A DNA stretch of 15,639 nt. Origin: Bacteroidota bacterium (lineage in GTDB: Bacteria > Bacteroidota > Bacteroidia > Chitinophagales > Chitinophagaceae). Position numbers and translations under genes: made by a program. Each line of letters opens with the position of its first letter. Within the stretch, counting starts at the first letter, position 1. Location of the stretch: contig JAEZAY010000218.1 in assembly GCA_023427575.1 (NCBI GenBank), positions 1 to 15,639 of the forward strand. Reading direction: 5' to 3'. Positions 6,289-13,601 of the stretch are shown here, piece after piece. The notes under the pieces were generated by a model. The model saw only the letters and a program-made list of their open reading frames with translations, was not told the origin of the DNA and made no database searches.

Positions 6289-7464
6289 TTAGAGATTTTC
6301 TATGATTATAGCCGAGGCACCCCCGCCCCCATTGCAGATAGCAGCCACTCCGTATTTTGCATTGTGATGGCGCAAAATGGAAGCCAGCGTTATGGTGATC
6401 CGGGCACCGCTGCATCCGATCGGGTGACCCAGCGCAACCGCTCCGCCCCAGACGTTTACTTTATCCATGGGAATAGATAATTCCCGGGCGTTTACAATAG
6501 CCACACAGCTAAATGCTTCATTCACTTCCACAAAATCCATATCGGTTACCGACAAATCCGCTTTTTTCAAAGCATTGGTAATGGCTTTAATCGGTGTGGT
6601 GGTAAACCATTCCGGGTCCTGGCTGGCATCGGCATAGGCAACAATGCGTGCCAGGGGTTTTAATCCAAGTTCATTCATCTTTTCCTCACTCACCAAAACC
6701 AGGGCGGCTGCCCCATCGTTGATTTTGGAAGCATTGGCAGCGGTAATCGTGCCACCTTCAACGAAAGCCGGCTTCAGCGAACCCATTTTTTCAAAATTCG
6801 CTTTTTTGTACTCTTCATCTTCGCTCACCAGCACCGGTTTTTTTCCCCCGGTTTCAACCGGAACCAGCTCATTGTTAAATAAACCGGTTTCGTAGGCCTG
6901 CATGGTGCGTGAATAACTTTCTTTCGCGAACGCATCCTGATCTTCGCGACTGATCCGGTATTCGGTACTGCAGAGTTCGCCGGCATTGCCCATATGATAA
7001 TTATTATACGGGTCCCAGAGGCCATCTTTCAAAATGCCGTCTGAAATCTGGCCATTGCCGAGCCTGTACCCCGATCTTGCCTTATCAAGGTAATATGGAA
7101 TATTACTCATGCTCTCCATACCACCCGCAACTACAATCTCATTGTCGCCGCAAGAGATACTCTGGGCTCCTAACATGATTGATTTCATTCCGCTCGCACA
7201 AACTTTGTTTACTGTAGTGCATGGAATATTGGTTGGCAAACCGGCAGCAATGCTGGCCTGCTGGGCGGGAGCCTGGCCAATGCTCGCGCTCACCACATTG
7301 CCCATAAAAACTTCCGAAACCTGATCGGGCTGAATGCCCGCTCTTTCAATAGCCGCTTTTATTGCAATAGCTCCCAGTTGAGGAGCTGTAACCGATGAAA
7401 GCGTACCACCCAGGGAACCAATTGGAGTACGCGCAATTCCCACGATATATACATTCCGACTCAT
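6289..7464 (-). CDS. Acetyl-CoA C-acetyltransferase (thiolase)
   Basis: This 391-aa protein is a type II thiolase that condenses two acetyl-CoA to acetoacetyl-CoA or runs in reverse in fatty-acid and ketone degradation. All signature elements are present: nucleophile Cys89 in [23 protein letters not shown] with His347, and the second catalytic Cys377 in CNGGGGASA near the C-terminus. Length and spacing match the biosynthetic thiolase family (about 392 aa). It has no export signal, so it is cytosolic. With pdhB downstream on the same strand it fits acetyl-CoA metabolism, but pdhB has its own promoter and lies 465 bp away, so they are probably separate units. The ATG at 7464 gives the canonical [15 protein letters not shown] start. 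An acyl-CoA thiolase of wider specificity (fadA-like) cannot be excluded. Confidence 0.94.
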   Translation of the reverse strand: MSRNVYIVGIARTPIGSLGGTLSSVTAPQLGAIAIKAAIERAGIQPDQVSEVFMGNVVSASIGQAPAQQASIAAGLPTNIPCTTVNKVCASGMKSIMLGAQSISCGDNEIVVAGGMESMSNIPYYLDKARSGYRLGNGQISDGILKDGLWDPYNNYHMGNAGELCSTEYRISREDQDAFAKESYSRTMQAYETGLFNNELVPVETGGKKPVLVSEDEEYKKANFEKMGSLKPAFVEGGTITAANASKINDGAAALVLVSEEKMNELGLKPLARIVAYADASQDPEWFTTTPIKAITNALKKADLSVTDMDFVEVNEAFSCVAIVNARELSIPMDKVNVWGGAVALGHPIGCSGARITITLASILRHHNAKYGVAAICNGGGGASAIIIENL

Positions 7465-7482
7465 AGATTATATTTAGTTTTT

Positions 7483-7490
7483 CAAATATA
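7483..7490 (-). promoter_or_regulatory. Candidate -7 element of the thiolase gene
   Basis: The minus strand reads TATATTTG, an exact TANNTTTG match, 18 bp upstream of the thiolase ATG. A -33 TTG at the right spacing is not evident. Confidence 0.4.
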
Positions 7491-7632
7491 ATTCAAATAG
7501 ATAAAGCAGGGAGATTGCGGTAGATTCTATCTGTCTCCACGTTAAAAGCCAAAAATTTAAAATTGGAGTTAAAAGGGGCAATAAAGAAGGATATGCACCA
7601 GGATAATGAATCGGGCAGGCACTATAAACGAC

Positions 7633-7667
7633 GAATCCGGAAGGTAAAACGTACAGCTTCCGGATTC
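7633..7667. terminator. Long hairpin downstream of the 83-aa gene pair
   Basis: GAATCCGGAAG (7633-7643) and CTTCCGGATTC (7657-7667) are perfect 11-bp complements around a 13-nt loop, 22 bp past the stop of the second 83-aa gene. The minus strand continues with GTCGTTTATAG, a weak U-run, so it may be a terminator or a 3'-end protecting structure. Confidence 0.6.
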
Positions 7668-7689
7668 ATAATAATAAAAATGTGGGGAT

Positions 7690-7941
7690 CTAGTTGTCGT
7701 GGTGTTTTTCGTAAAATCTTTCTTCCAGCAATACAAATACATTGGTTACTTCCTGGAAAAATGAACTGCGAACCATGTTTTCGACCTGTTGTGTATAGGC
7801 TTCATTGCCTTCTACCGGTACCGCCTGTTTCCAGGTTTGAATTTTTTTATAGGCTTTGCGGCAACGGCGCCTGTTTCTGCTGTCGATCAAAAAAAACATT
7901 CCCGCAATGGCTTTGCGCTTGTCTGGATAAGTAGTCGGCAT
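7690..7941 (-). CDS. 83-aa protein, paralogue of its neighbour, function unknown
   Basis: ATG 7941 to TAG 7690-7692 encodes 83 residues. It starts MPTTYPDKRKAIAGMFFLID, followed by a very basic stretch, RNRRRCRKAYKK. The C-terminal half aligns with the adjacent 83-aa protein at 8002-8253: KIQTWK vs KIQSWK, ENMVRSSFF vs AEMLDQSFF, and VTNVFVLLEERFY vs VPNSFILSEEGFY, with one single-residue gap. That conservation between neighbours supports both as real genes. It has no signal peptide or membrane segment and is probably a small soluble alpha-helical protein. The pair is likely co-transcribed (60-bp gap) and ends at a long hairpin. I recognise no family. Confidence 0.75.
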   Translation of the reverse strand: MPTTYPDKRKAIAGMFFLIDSRNRRRCRKAYKKIQTWKQAVPVEGNEAYTQQVENMVRSSFFQEVTNVFVLLEERFYEKHHDN

Positions 7942-8001
7942 AGAGTACGGATAAAAAGAAAAAGGGTTTGAACTATTAATAACTGAATTCTTTTTAATCG
8001 A

Positions 8002-8253
8002 TCAGTTCTGCGGATGAAAGTAAAAACCTTCTTCACTCAGGATAAAACTGTTTGGTACGAACCGGAAAAAAGACTGATCAAGCATTTCGGCTGCTTCGGT
8101 TTTAAACCGTTTTCCCACGGCGGGAGTTCGGAGTGCAAATTTCCAACTTTGGATCTTCAAAAAAGCAAGATGAGATTCCTGGTTTACCGTTGTTTCATCG
8201 ATGTGAAAGCGGGCGGCCAGATAATCCTGTTCGTTCTTTGTAAATGATTGCAT
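8002..8253 (-). CDS. 83-aa protein, paralogue of its neighbour, function unknown
   Basis: ATG 8253 to TGA 8002-8004 encodes 83 residues. MQSFTKNEQDYLAARFHID resembles the start of a small regulator or adaptor. It then shares with the downstream paralogue KIQSWKFAL, a central AEMLDQSFF and a C-terminal VPNSFILSEEGFY, ending FHPQN. Identity is concentrated in these blocks, while the N-terminal halves differ, as expected of an old tandem duplication under divergent selection. No transmembrane or export signal is seen. It is the first gene of the putative pair. Function is unknown. Confidence 0.75.
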   Translation of the reverse strand: MQSFTKNEQDYLAARFHIDETTVNQESHLAFLKIQSWKFALRTPAVGKRFKTEAAEMLDQSFFRFVPNSFILSEEGFYFHPQN

Positions 8254-8338
8254 ATTGGTAGTTTTCAGAGTTCGAATATTTTCTTAAACGGGTGTTCTTC
8301 TTTTAAAATTGTAAAACCCCGCCCGCTTGTACAAATAA

Positions 8339-8362
8339 TAATTCCTATTTTAAAGGGAATTA
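8339..8362. repeat. Small inverted repeat between divergent genes
   Basis: TAATTCC (8339-8345) and GGAATTA (8356-8362) form a 7-bp inverted repeat with a 10-nt AT-rich spacer, between the divergent 83-aa gene pair and the phosphotriesterase-family gene. A second, GAATTT/AAATTC, lies at 8408-8426. Either could be an operator; the evidence is symmetry and position only. Confidence 0.3.
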
Positions 8363-8462
8363 CTTACCGCCAGATGCATCATTCATTTATGCAGCAGATC
8401 CGTTAATGAATTTTTAATATAAATTCACTGAATAAGGCCTGAATGGCCATGAAACCAAAATC

Positions 8463-9503
8463 ATGAATACAATTGAATTCGGCCGCCGGCGATTCCTGAA
8501 ATTTACCGCATGGGGGCTGGCAACCGTTGCTTCAGGCGCCTGGGTACCCGGCCATACTTCAAAAGGAAATATAATGACGGTGAACGGCCTGATTGAAACT
8601 TCCGGCCTGGGCAGCACGCTGATCCATGAACATGTGCTGGTCGATTTTATTGGTGCAGGAGAAGTGTCGCCTTCGCGGTATGATCCGGATGAAGTTTTTG
8701 AGAAAGCACTGCCATTGCTGATGGAGTTGAAAAAGGCTGGCTGCAAAACCATGTTCGAATGCACTCCGGCTTACCTTGGCAGAGATGTTCAGTTACTAAA
8801 ACGGCTTTCCATTGCAAGTGGTTTGAATCTTGTAACCAATACCGGCTTTTATGGCGCTGCCGGAGAGAAATACCTGCCGCGGCTGACCGAAGATCTGACT
8901 GCGTCAGAAATTGCGGCAATATGGAGCGGTGAGTTTCATAACGGGATCGATCAAACGAAAATTAAACCTGGTTTTATCAAGTCCGGCGTTGATGCCTATC
9001 CGTTATCTGCAAGGCAGGTTAAGATCCTGGAGGCCGCCTGCCTTACGCATTTGAACACCGGCTTAACCATTGCCGTTCATACAGGCGATGGTAAAGCGGC
9101 CATGCAGGAACTTGAAATTTTACAAAAACATAAAGTCGATCCATCGGCCTGGATCTGGGTTCATGCGCAAAGTGAAAAAGACCTCAGCATTCACCAGCGC
9201 ATTGCCGAACTGGGTGGCTGGATATCCTGGGATTCGGTTTCGGAAGATTCGGCTGATGACTCCCTGCGTTTTCTTCAAGAAATGAAAACGAAGAATTTGC
9301 TGAACAGGGTAATGATTTCTCATGACTCGGGTTGGTATCATGTAGGAGAAAAAGACGGGGGGAATTTCAGGGCTTATCACTATATACATTCAACGTTTAC
9401 CGGCAAAATGCGGGGTATGGGATTCACGCAACAGGAAATTTCTATGTTGCTTGAGGCAAATCCGTCAAAGGCCTTTGCAATCCGGGTCCGCAGGGTAAGT
9501 TGA
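8463..9503 (+). CDS. Tat-exported phosphotriesterase-family metal hydrolase
   Basis: This 346-aa protein belongs to the phosphotriesterase (PTE/PHP) family of the amidohydrolase superfamily, binuclear metal TIM-barrel enzymes acting as lactonases, phosphotriesterases or unknown esterases. Metal ligands are visible: His55 and His57 (HEH), the bridging lysine Lys173 in IKPGFIK (expected carboxylated), His206 (HTGD), His234 (VHAQ) and Asp288 (SHDSGW). The N-terminus, GRRRFLKF (7-14) followed by a hydrophobic stretch to about residue 27, fits a Tat signal, so the folded enzyme should reach the periplasm. Family members are usually cytosolic; secreted forms are less common. It sits upstream of the GMC oxidoreductase pair on the same strand but 214 bp away. 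Most natural relatives are lactonases; the substrate here is not determinable. The ATG at 8463 is required to include the Tat motif. Confidence 0.88.
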   Translation: MNTIEFGRRRFLKFTAWGLATVASGAWVPGHTSKGNIMTVNGLIETSGLGSTLIHEHVLVDFIGAGEVSPSRYDPDEVFEKALPLLMELKKAGCKTMFECTPAYLGRDVQLLKRLSIASGLNLVTNTGFYGAAGEKYLPRLTEDLTASEIAAIWSGEFHNGIDQTKIKPGFIKSGVDAYPLSARQVKILEAACLTHLNTGLTIAVHTGDGKAAMQELEILQKHKVDPSAWIWVHAQSEKDLSIHQRIAELGGWISWDSVSEDSADDSLRFLQEMKTKNLLNRVMISHDSGWYHVGEKDGGNFRAYHYIHSTFTGKMRGMGFTQQEISMLLEANPSKAFAIRVRRVS

Positions 9504-9676
9504 GAATTCAGAATTTTATTCTGGTATCGGAAGCCGGAGATCGGGCGAATTCAGGGAAACCGTTCAAACCTTGAAAATAATTTAAACTTTTGCCGTAATA
9601 GCAGGCCAGAGAGCATTAAGAATGTTTTAATAATAAAAATTCCGAAATTATTAACTGATCGAATCGCCTTTAATTA

Positions 9677-9684
9677 TACATTTA
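9677..9684 (+). promoter_or_regulatory. Candidate -7 element of the GMC operon
   Basis: TACATTTA matches TANNTTTG at seven of eight positions, 33 bp upstream of the GMC start codon. No -33 TTG is evident, so the call is tentative. Confidence 0.25.
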
Positions 9685-9717
9685 CGATTCCAAATAATAA
9701 ACGATAAACTAGCTCGA

Positions 9718-11454
9718 ATGGGAGATCTTCAGATCAAGAAACAGCCGAAACAATACGACGTTGTCATTGTTGGATCAGGTGCCGGTGGTGGAATGGCTGC
9801 TTATATTTTGGCAAACCAGGGTTTAAAGGTTTGTTTACTTGAAGCGGGTCCGATGTACGACCCTGCTGTAAATGTTACCCAACTTAAAAATCCCTGGGAA
9901 TCGCCCAGGCGCGGAGCAAGCACCCGGTTTCGTCCATTTGGCGACTTCGATGCCAGCTATTGGGGTTGGGAAATCGATGGTGAACCTTATACGCATACTC
10001 CCGGTACGCAATGGGACTGGTTTCGTTCGCGGATGCTGGGCGGCAGAACCAATCACTGGGGCCGCATCTCACTTCGCTTTGGGCCAAAAGATTTTAAAGG
10101 CAGAAGCAATGACGGACTTGGCGAAGACTGGCCGATAGGTTATGATGATGTGAAGCCTTTTTACGACCGCGTTGATAAGCTGATTGGCATTTTTGGTTCG
10201 GTGGAAAACCTGCCGAACGAACCCGATGGAATTTTTCTTCCGCCACCAAAGCCGCGTTTGCATGAGCTGATGATTAAAAAAGCGGCTACTTCTGCAGGTG
10301 TGAATGTAATTCCATCCCGCTTATCCATTCTTACTAAAAAAATAAATGATGAAAGAGGCGCCTGTTTCTATTGTTCGCAGTGCAGCCGTGGATGTCAGGT
10401 ATACGCTGACTTCTCCTCTTCGTCCGTACTAATAAAGCCTGCTATAGCCACCGGTAATATAGATGTTATTGCGAATGCTATGGCCCGGGAAGTGCTTACC
10501 AACAGGGAAGGGCTGGCAACCGGGGTTTCATACGTAAGTAAAGATGATCTGAACGAGTACCAGGTAAATGGCCGCACGGTTATTCTGGCGGCAAGTGCCT
10601 GTGAATCGGCCCGGCTGCTGTTGAATTCTAAATCACAAAGACATCCGAACGGACTGGCCAATTCAAGCAATGTGGTTGGTAAATATCTGCACGATTCAAC
10701 CGGAACCGCTATGGGCGGCATAATTCCGGAACTGTTCGATCGCAAACGCTATAATGAAGATGGCGTTGGCGGTATGCATGTGTACTCGCCATGGTGGCTT
10801 GATAATAAAAAACTTGATTTCCCAAGAGGTTACCATATTGAATACTGGGGTGGTATGGGTCAGCCGGCCTATGGTTTTGGAATGGGCATGGAATCGCTGA
10901 ACGGAAAATACCTGGTAAAAGGTAAACAAAAAGAGGCTGGCGGTTATGGCGCTTCGCTGAAGGAAGATATCCGGTATTTCTATGGTGCCGGCGTGGGAAT
11001 GGCCGGTCGTGGTGAAGCCATTGCATACGAACATAACTACTGTGAAATTGATCCCAACGTGGTGGATAAATTCGGCATCCCCGTTTTACGATTTAATGTA
11101 AAATGGAGTGAGCATGAGATCAATCAGTCGAAACATATGAAGGAGACTTTCCGTGAGATCATGCATAATATGGGTGCAGTGATAACATGGGGCGATGAGG
11201 GCGCGGAAAGCAATTACGGAATTGAATCGCCGGGCAAAATCATTCATGAAGCAGGAACCGCCCGGATGGGGAACGATCCTAAAAAATCGGCGCTGAACAA
11301 ATGGAGCCAGGCCCACGATTGTAAAAATCTGTTTGTGGTAGATGGTGCGCAGTTCGTTTCACAGGCGGATAAAAACATCACCTGGACAATTCTCGCTTTA
11401 TCGATGCGTGCTTCCGAATATCTGATTGATGAAATGAAAAAACAAAATATCTAA
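9718..11454 (+). CDS. GMC-family FAD oxidoreductase (sugar or alcohol dehydrogenase)
   Basis: This 578-aa protein is a GMC flavoprotein of the type paired with Gluconate_2-dh3 subunits, which oxidise sugars, glycosides or polyols in the periplasm. The FAD dinucleotide fold starts at [11 protein letters not shown] (about 15-25) with ribose-binding Glu42 in [13 protein letters not shown] (108-115) is the second flavin contact; His113 lines up with the histidine that carries covalent FAD in pyranose 2-oxidase. The C-terminal HEAGTARMG (His510) and Asn553 in DKNITW fit a His-Asn catalytic pair at about the pyranose-oxidase spacing. Four cysteines (216, 219, 222, 226; C-x2-C-x2-C-x3-C) could hold an iron-sulfur cluster as in bacterial FAD-glucose dehydrogenases, but this is inference. 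It has no signal peptide, and is probably carried out by its Tat-type partner. Substrate unknown; a glucoside 3-dehydrogenase is a good candidate. Confidence 0.9.
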   Translation: MGDLQIKKQPKQYDVVIVGSGAGGGMAAYILANQGLKVCLLEAGPMYDPAVNVTQLKNPWESPRRGASTRFRPFGDFDASYWGWEIDGEPYTHTPGTQWDWFRSRMLGGRTNHWGRISLRFGPKDFKGRSNDGLGEDWPIGYDDVKPFYDRVDKLIGIFGSVENLPNEPDGIFLPPPKPRLHELMIKKAATSAGVNVIPSRLSILTKKINDERGACFYCSQCSRGCQVYADFSSSSVLIKPAIATGNIDVIANAMAREVLTNREGLATGVSYVSKDDLNEYQVNGRTVILAASACESARLLLNSKSQRHPNGLANSSNVVGKYLHDSTGTAMGGIIPELFDRKRYNEDGVGGMHVYSPWWLDNKKLDFPRGYHIEYWGGMGQPAYGFGMGMESLNGKYLVKGKQKEAGGYGASLKEDIRYFYGAGVGMAGRGEAIAYEHNYCEIDPNVVDKFGIPVLRFNVKWSEHEINQSKHMKETFREIMHNMGAVITWGDEGAESNYGIESPGKIIHEAGTARMGNDPKKSALNKWSQAHDCKNLFVVDGAQFVSQADKNITWTILALSMRASEYLIDEMKKQNI

Positions 11455-11458
11455 TCCT

Positions 11459-11474
11459 TTTTGCGATCGCAAAA
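11459..11474. promoter_or_regulatory. 16-bp perfect palindrome in the intercistronic gap
   Basis: TTTTGCGATCGCAAAA is fully self-complementary and fills most of the 29-bp gap between the GMC gene and its partner. The centre GCGATCGC is the octamer known as HIP1 in cyanobacteria. Possible roles are a protein-binding site, an mRNA-processing hairpin that sets subunit ratios, or chance. Confidence 0.4.
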
Positions 11475-11483
11475 TTTAATAAA

Positions 11484-12146
11484 ATGGACAGAAGAGATTC
11501 GTTAAAAGCTATAGCCCTGGGTTCTATTTCATCCGGACTGATTCTGGCGTCCTGTAAGGATGAAAAAGATCCGAATGCGAAAGTTCCCGACAACGTTAGC
11601 ACAACAGCCAAGCTTGACCGGATGCCCGAAGAACAGGCGCACTATGACCAGGTTAGTGGCATGACCTATTTTACAAAGGCGGAAATGGCCACCATAACCA
11701 TCCTGGCTGATATCATCATCCCGAAAGATGATGTAAGCGGGAGTGCTTCGGACGCAGGCGTTCCCGATTTTATTGAATTTATTGTGAAAGACATGCCGCA
11801 TCATCAGGTTCCGATGCGTGGCGGTTTGCGCTGGCTTGACCTGCATTGCCTTCGTAAATACGAAAAATCCTTCAAGGACTGTACAACAGAACAACAAATG
11901 GAAACCGTTAATGCGATTGCCTATCCGAACAAGGCTACCCCCGATATGAAACCCGGGGTCAATTTTTTTAACCTGATGCGAAATCTTACCGCCACCGGTT
12001 TCTATACTTCTGAGATGGGTGTGAAAGATCTTGGTTATGCCGGAAATAAACCCAATCAGTGGAATGGAGTTCCTGATGAAGTTTTAAAACAATACAATCT
12101 ATCCTATTCTGAACGTGAACTGAACGAATCGGTGAAGTTTGAATAA
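11484..12146 (+). CDS. Gluconate 2-dehydrogenase subunit 3 family protein (Tat/lipoprotein)
   Basis: This 220-aa protein is the small partner of the preceding GMC dehydrogenase. The N-terminus combines a twin-arginine motif (DRRDSLKAI, Arg3-Arg4), a hydrophobic segment and a lipobox, LILASC, with Cys24, so it should be exported folded and probably lipidated. The core FTKAEMATITILADIIIPKDD (about 63-83), then SASDAGVPDFIEF, matches the Gluconate_2-dh3 domain. In characterised systems this subunit acts as the Tat hitchhiker and chaperone that carries the signal-less flavoprotein across the inner membrane. It is in one operon with the GMC gene (29-bp gap) and ahead of a terminator. No cytochrome c or DOMON electron-acceptor subunit is adjacent, unlike the classical three-subunit enzymes. 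The ATG at 11484 gives the signal start. Confidence 0.9.
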   Translation: MDRRDSLKAIALGSISSGLILASCKDEKDPNAKVPDNVSTTAKLDRMPEEQAHYDQVSGMTYFTKAEMATITILADIIIPKDDVSGSASDAGVPDFIEFIVKDMPHHQVPMRGGLRWLDLHCLRKYEKSFKDCTTEQQMETVNAIAYPNKATPDMKPGVNFFNLMRNLTATGFYTSEMGVKDLGYAGNKPNQWNGVPDEVLKQYNLSYSERELNESVKFE

Positions 12147-12194
12147 AACACAGTTTAGTAACGGCAATAGATATACGAAGTTAACTCATTGATT

Positions 12195-12239
12195 AAAAGC
12201 CGCTTTTCCGCAAGGGATGCGGCTTTTCGCTTTTATGCC
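12195..12239 (+). terminator. Intrinsic terminator of the GMC operon
   Basis: AAAAGCCGC (12195-12203) and GCGGCTTTT (12219-12227) form a perfect 9-bp stem with further pairing (CC-GCAA-GG) within the 15-nt loop, followed by CGCTTTTATG. It lies about 50 bp past the stop of the subunit 3 gene. Right-hand T and left-hand A runs make it possibly bidirectional. Confidence 0.85.
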
Positions 12240-12410
12240 AATTTGTCTTGCGCTGCGTTTTACTATTTTTTTCATTTACAGGAATAAGCGATGCCATTAA
12301 AAAAATATTAAAAGCTGAGGATTTTTTTCTACGCTTACTCTCCTTTTCATTGTTTCGCTTAATTCAAAAAACCGCTTTCCCCCGGGCATATAATTAGTAT
12401 TTATGGATGC

Positions 12411-13601
12411 ATGAATCAAAACGAAAACTTTCATTCATCCAATTTTGACGAAGCTGAAATACCAAAGGATCTTATCTGTTTTTCCCATTTGAGATGGAAT
12501 TTTGTTTATCAGCGTCCACAGCACCTGCTGACAAGATTTTCAAAACATTTCAGGTTATTTTTTCTGGAAGAACCGGAATTCACTGATTCCGAAGAAAAAT
12601 TTTCAATTAGCAATCCTGAACATAATATGTGGGTCATCGTTCCGCAGTTGAAGCGAAACCAGGAAACATCTGCTATAAACGCAAGGCTGAAAGAACTTCT
12701 TGCTTCCTTTTTTGAAACCATGGAGATCAGTGATTATATGTTCTGGTATTATACGCCGATGGCCATGAGTTTCAGTTCCGGATTTAATCCCCGGCTTACC
12801 GTGTACGATTGCATGGATGAATTATCGGCCTTTAAATTTGCGCCGCCGGAGTTAAAGCAATATGAGCAAGATTTACTGTCGAAAGCCGACCTGGTATTTA
12901 CCGGCGGTCATAGCTTATATGAAGCCAAAAAACACAGTCACCCTTCCATATATCCATTTCCGAGCAGTATCGATAAAAAACATTTTGCAGAAGCCCGCAA
13001 AAGCCTGACTGAACCTTCTGATCAGGAATCAATTCCTTCACCACGCTTTGGCTTTTATGGGGTGATCGACGAAAGAATGGATATTGATCTTATTCGTGAA
13101 GTGGCGGAACGCCGCCCTAACTGGCATTTTGTTTTGGTGGGCCCTGTTGTCAAAATTGATCCGGCCAGTTTACCAAAAAATGAAAACATTCATTACCCCG
13201 GAGGTAAATCGTACAGTGAACTTCCCTCCTATTTAAGTGGCTGGGATATTGCCCTGATTCCTTTTGCAAGAAATGAATCCACTCAATTTATAAGTCCTAC
13301 AAAAACGCCGGAATATCTCGCTGGAGGAAAACCGGTGATCTCCACTTCTATCCGCGATGTAATCAATCCCTATAAAACGGAAAACCTGGTTCATATCGCC
13401 GACACGGCAGATGAATTTATACAGGCCGCAGAGCTGGAACTGGATAAAAAAGATAAGTCCCTATGGCTACAAAAGGTTGACGATTTTCTTTCGGACAATT
13501 CCTGGGATAACACCTGGAAGAAAATGATGGAACTGATCGTTGCCAAATTAAAAGAAAACACATTTCAAAAAATAAAAACAAAGGAGCGGTTGTATGTATG
13601 A
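12411..13601 (+). CDS. Glycosyltransferase, GT-B fold, TuaH-like
   Basis: This 396-aa protein looks like a cytoplasmic GT-B glycosyltransferase of the kind found near UDP-galactopyranose mutase. The N-terminus has LICFSHLRWNFVYQRPQHLL (21-40); the QRPQHL motif is typical of TuaH-like enzymes of cell-surface polysaccharide synthesis. YDCMDELSAF (132-141) and KADLVFTGGHSLYE (158-171) close the acceptor domain. The donor domain starts near 210 and contains FYGVID, WHFVLVGP (238-245) and the nucleotide-sugar region TKTPEYLAGGKPVISTS (297-313). No membrane segment or signal is evident. The stop codon lies inside the start of glf (13594-13601), so the two are one operon. A likely role is transfer of galactofuranose or galactose onto a surface glycan or lipid-linked carrier. 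Donor and acceptor cannot be read from sequence. ATG 12411 is preferred, since the upstream ATG in another phase soon hits a stop. Confidence 0.87.
   Translation: MNQNENFHSSNFDEAEIPKDLICFSHLRWNFVYQRPQHLLTRFSKHFRLFFLEEPEFTDSEEKFSISNPEHNMWVIVPQLKRNQETSAINARLKELLASFFETMEISDYMFWYYTPMAMSFSSGFNPRLTVYDCMDELSAFKFAPPELKQYEQDLLSKADLVFTGGHSLYEAKKHSHPSIYPFPSSIDKKHFAEARKSLTEPSDQESIPSPRFGFYGVIDERMDIDLIREVAERRPNWHFVLVGPVVKIDPASLPKNENIHYPGGKSYSELPSYLSGWDIALIPFARNESTQFISPTKTPEYLAGGKPVISTSIRDVINPYKTENLVHIADTADEFIQAAELELDKKDKSLWLQKVDDFLSDNSWDNTWKKMMELIVAKLKENTFQKIKTKERLYV
13581..13596 (+). promoter_or_regulatory. Strong Shine-Dalgarno of glf
   Basis: AAGGAG (13581-13586) lies 7 nt before the ATG at 13594, inside the 3' end of the glycosyltransferase gene. 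Such a match to the 16S anti-SD is uncommon in this phylum and in this window. It decides the glf start and suggests coupled or boosted translation. Confidence 0.6.

Noticed and set aside
7563..7934. 123-codon plus-strand frame opposite an 83-aa gene
   Set aside because: It is cysteine- and arginine-rich, has no family, and lies antisense to a gene supported by its paralogue.
8449..8466. Five-codon mini-ORF with ATGA overlap to the phosphotriesterase-family start
   Set aside because: Such tiny frames are frequent by chance; no attenuator structure or coding bias supports a leader peptide.
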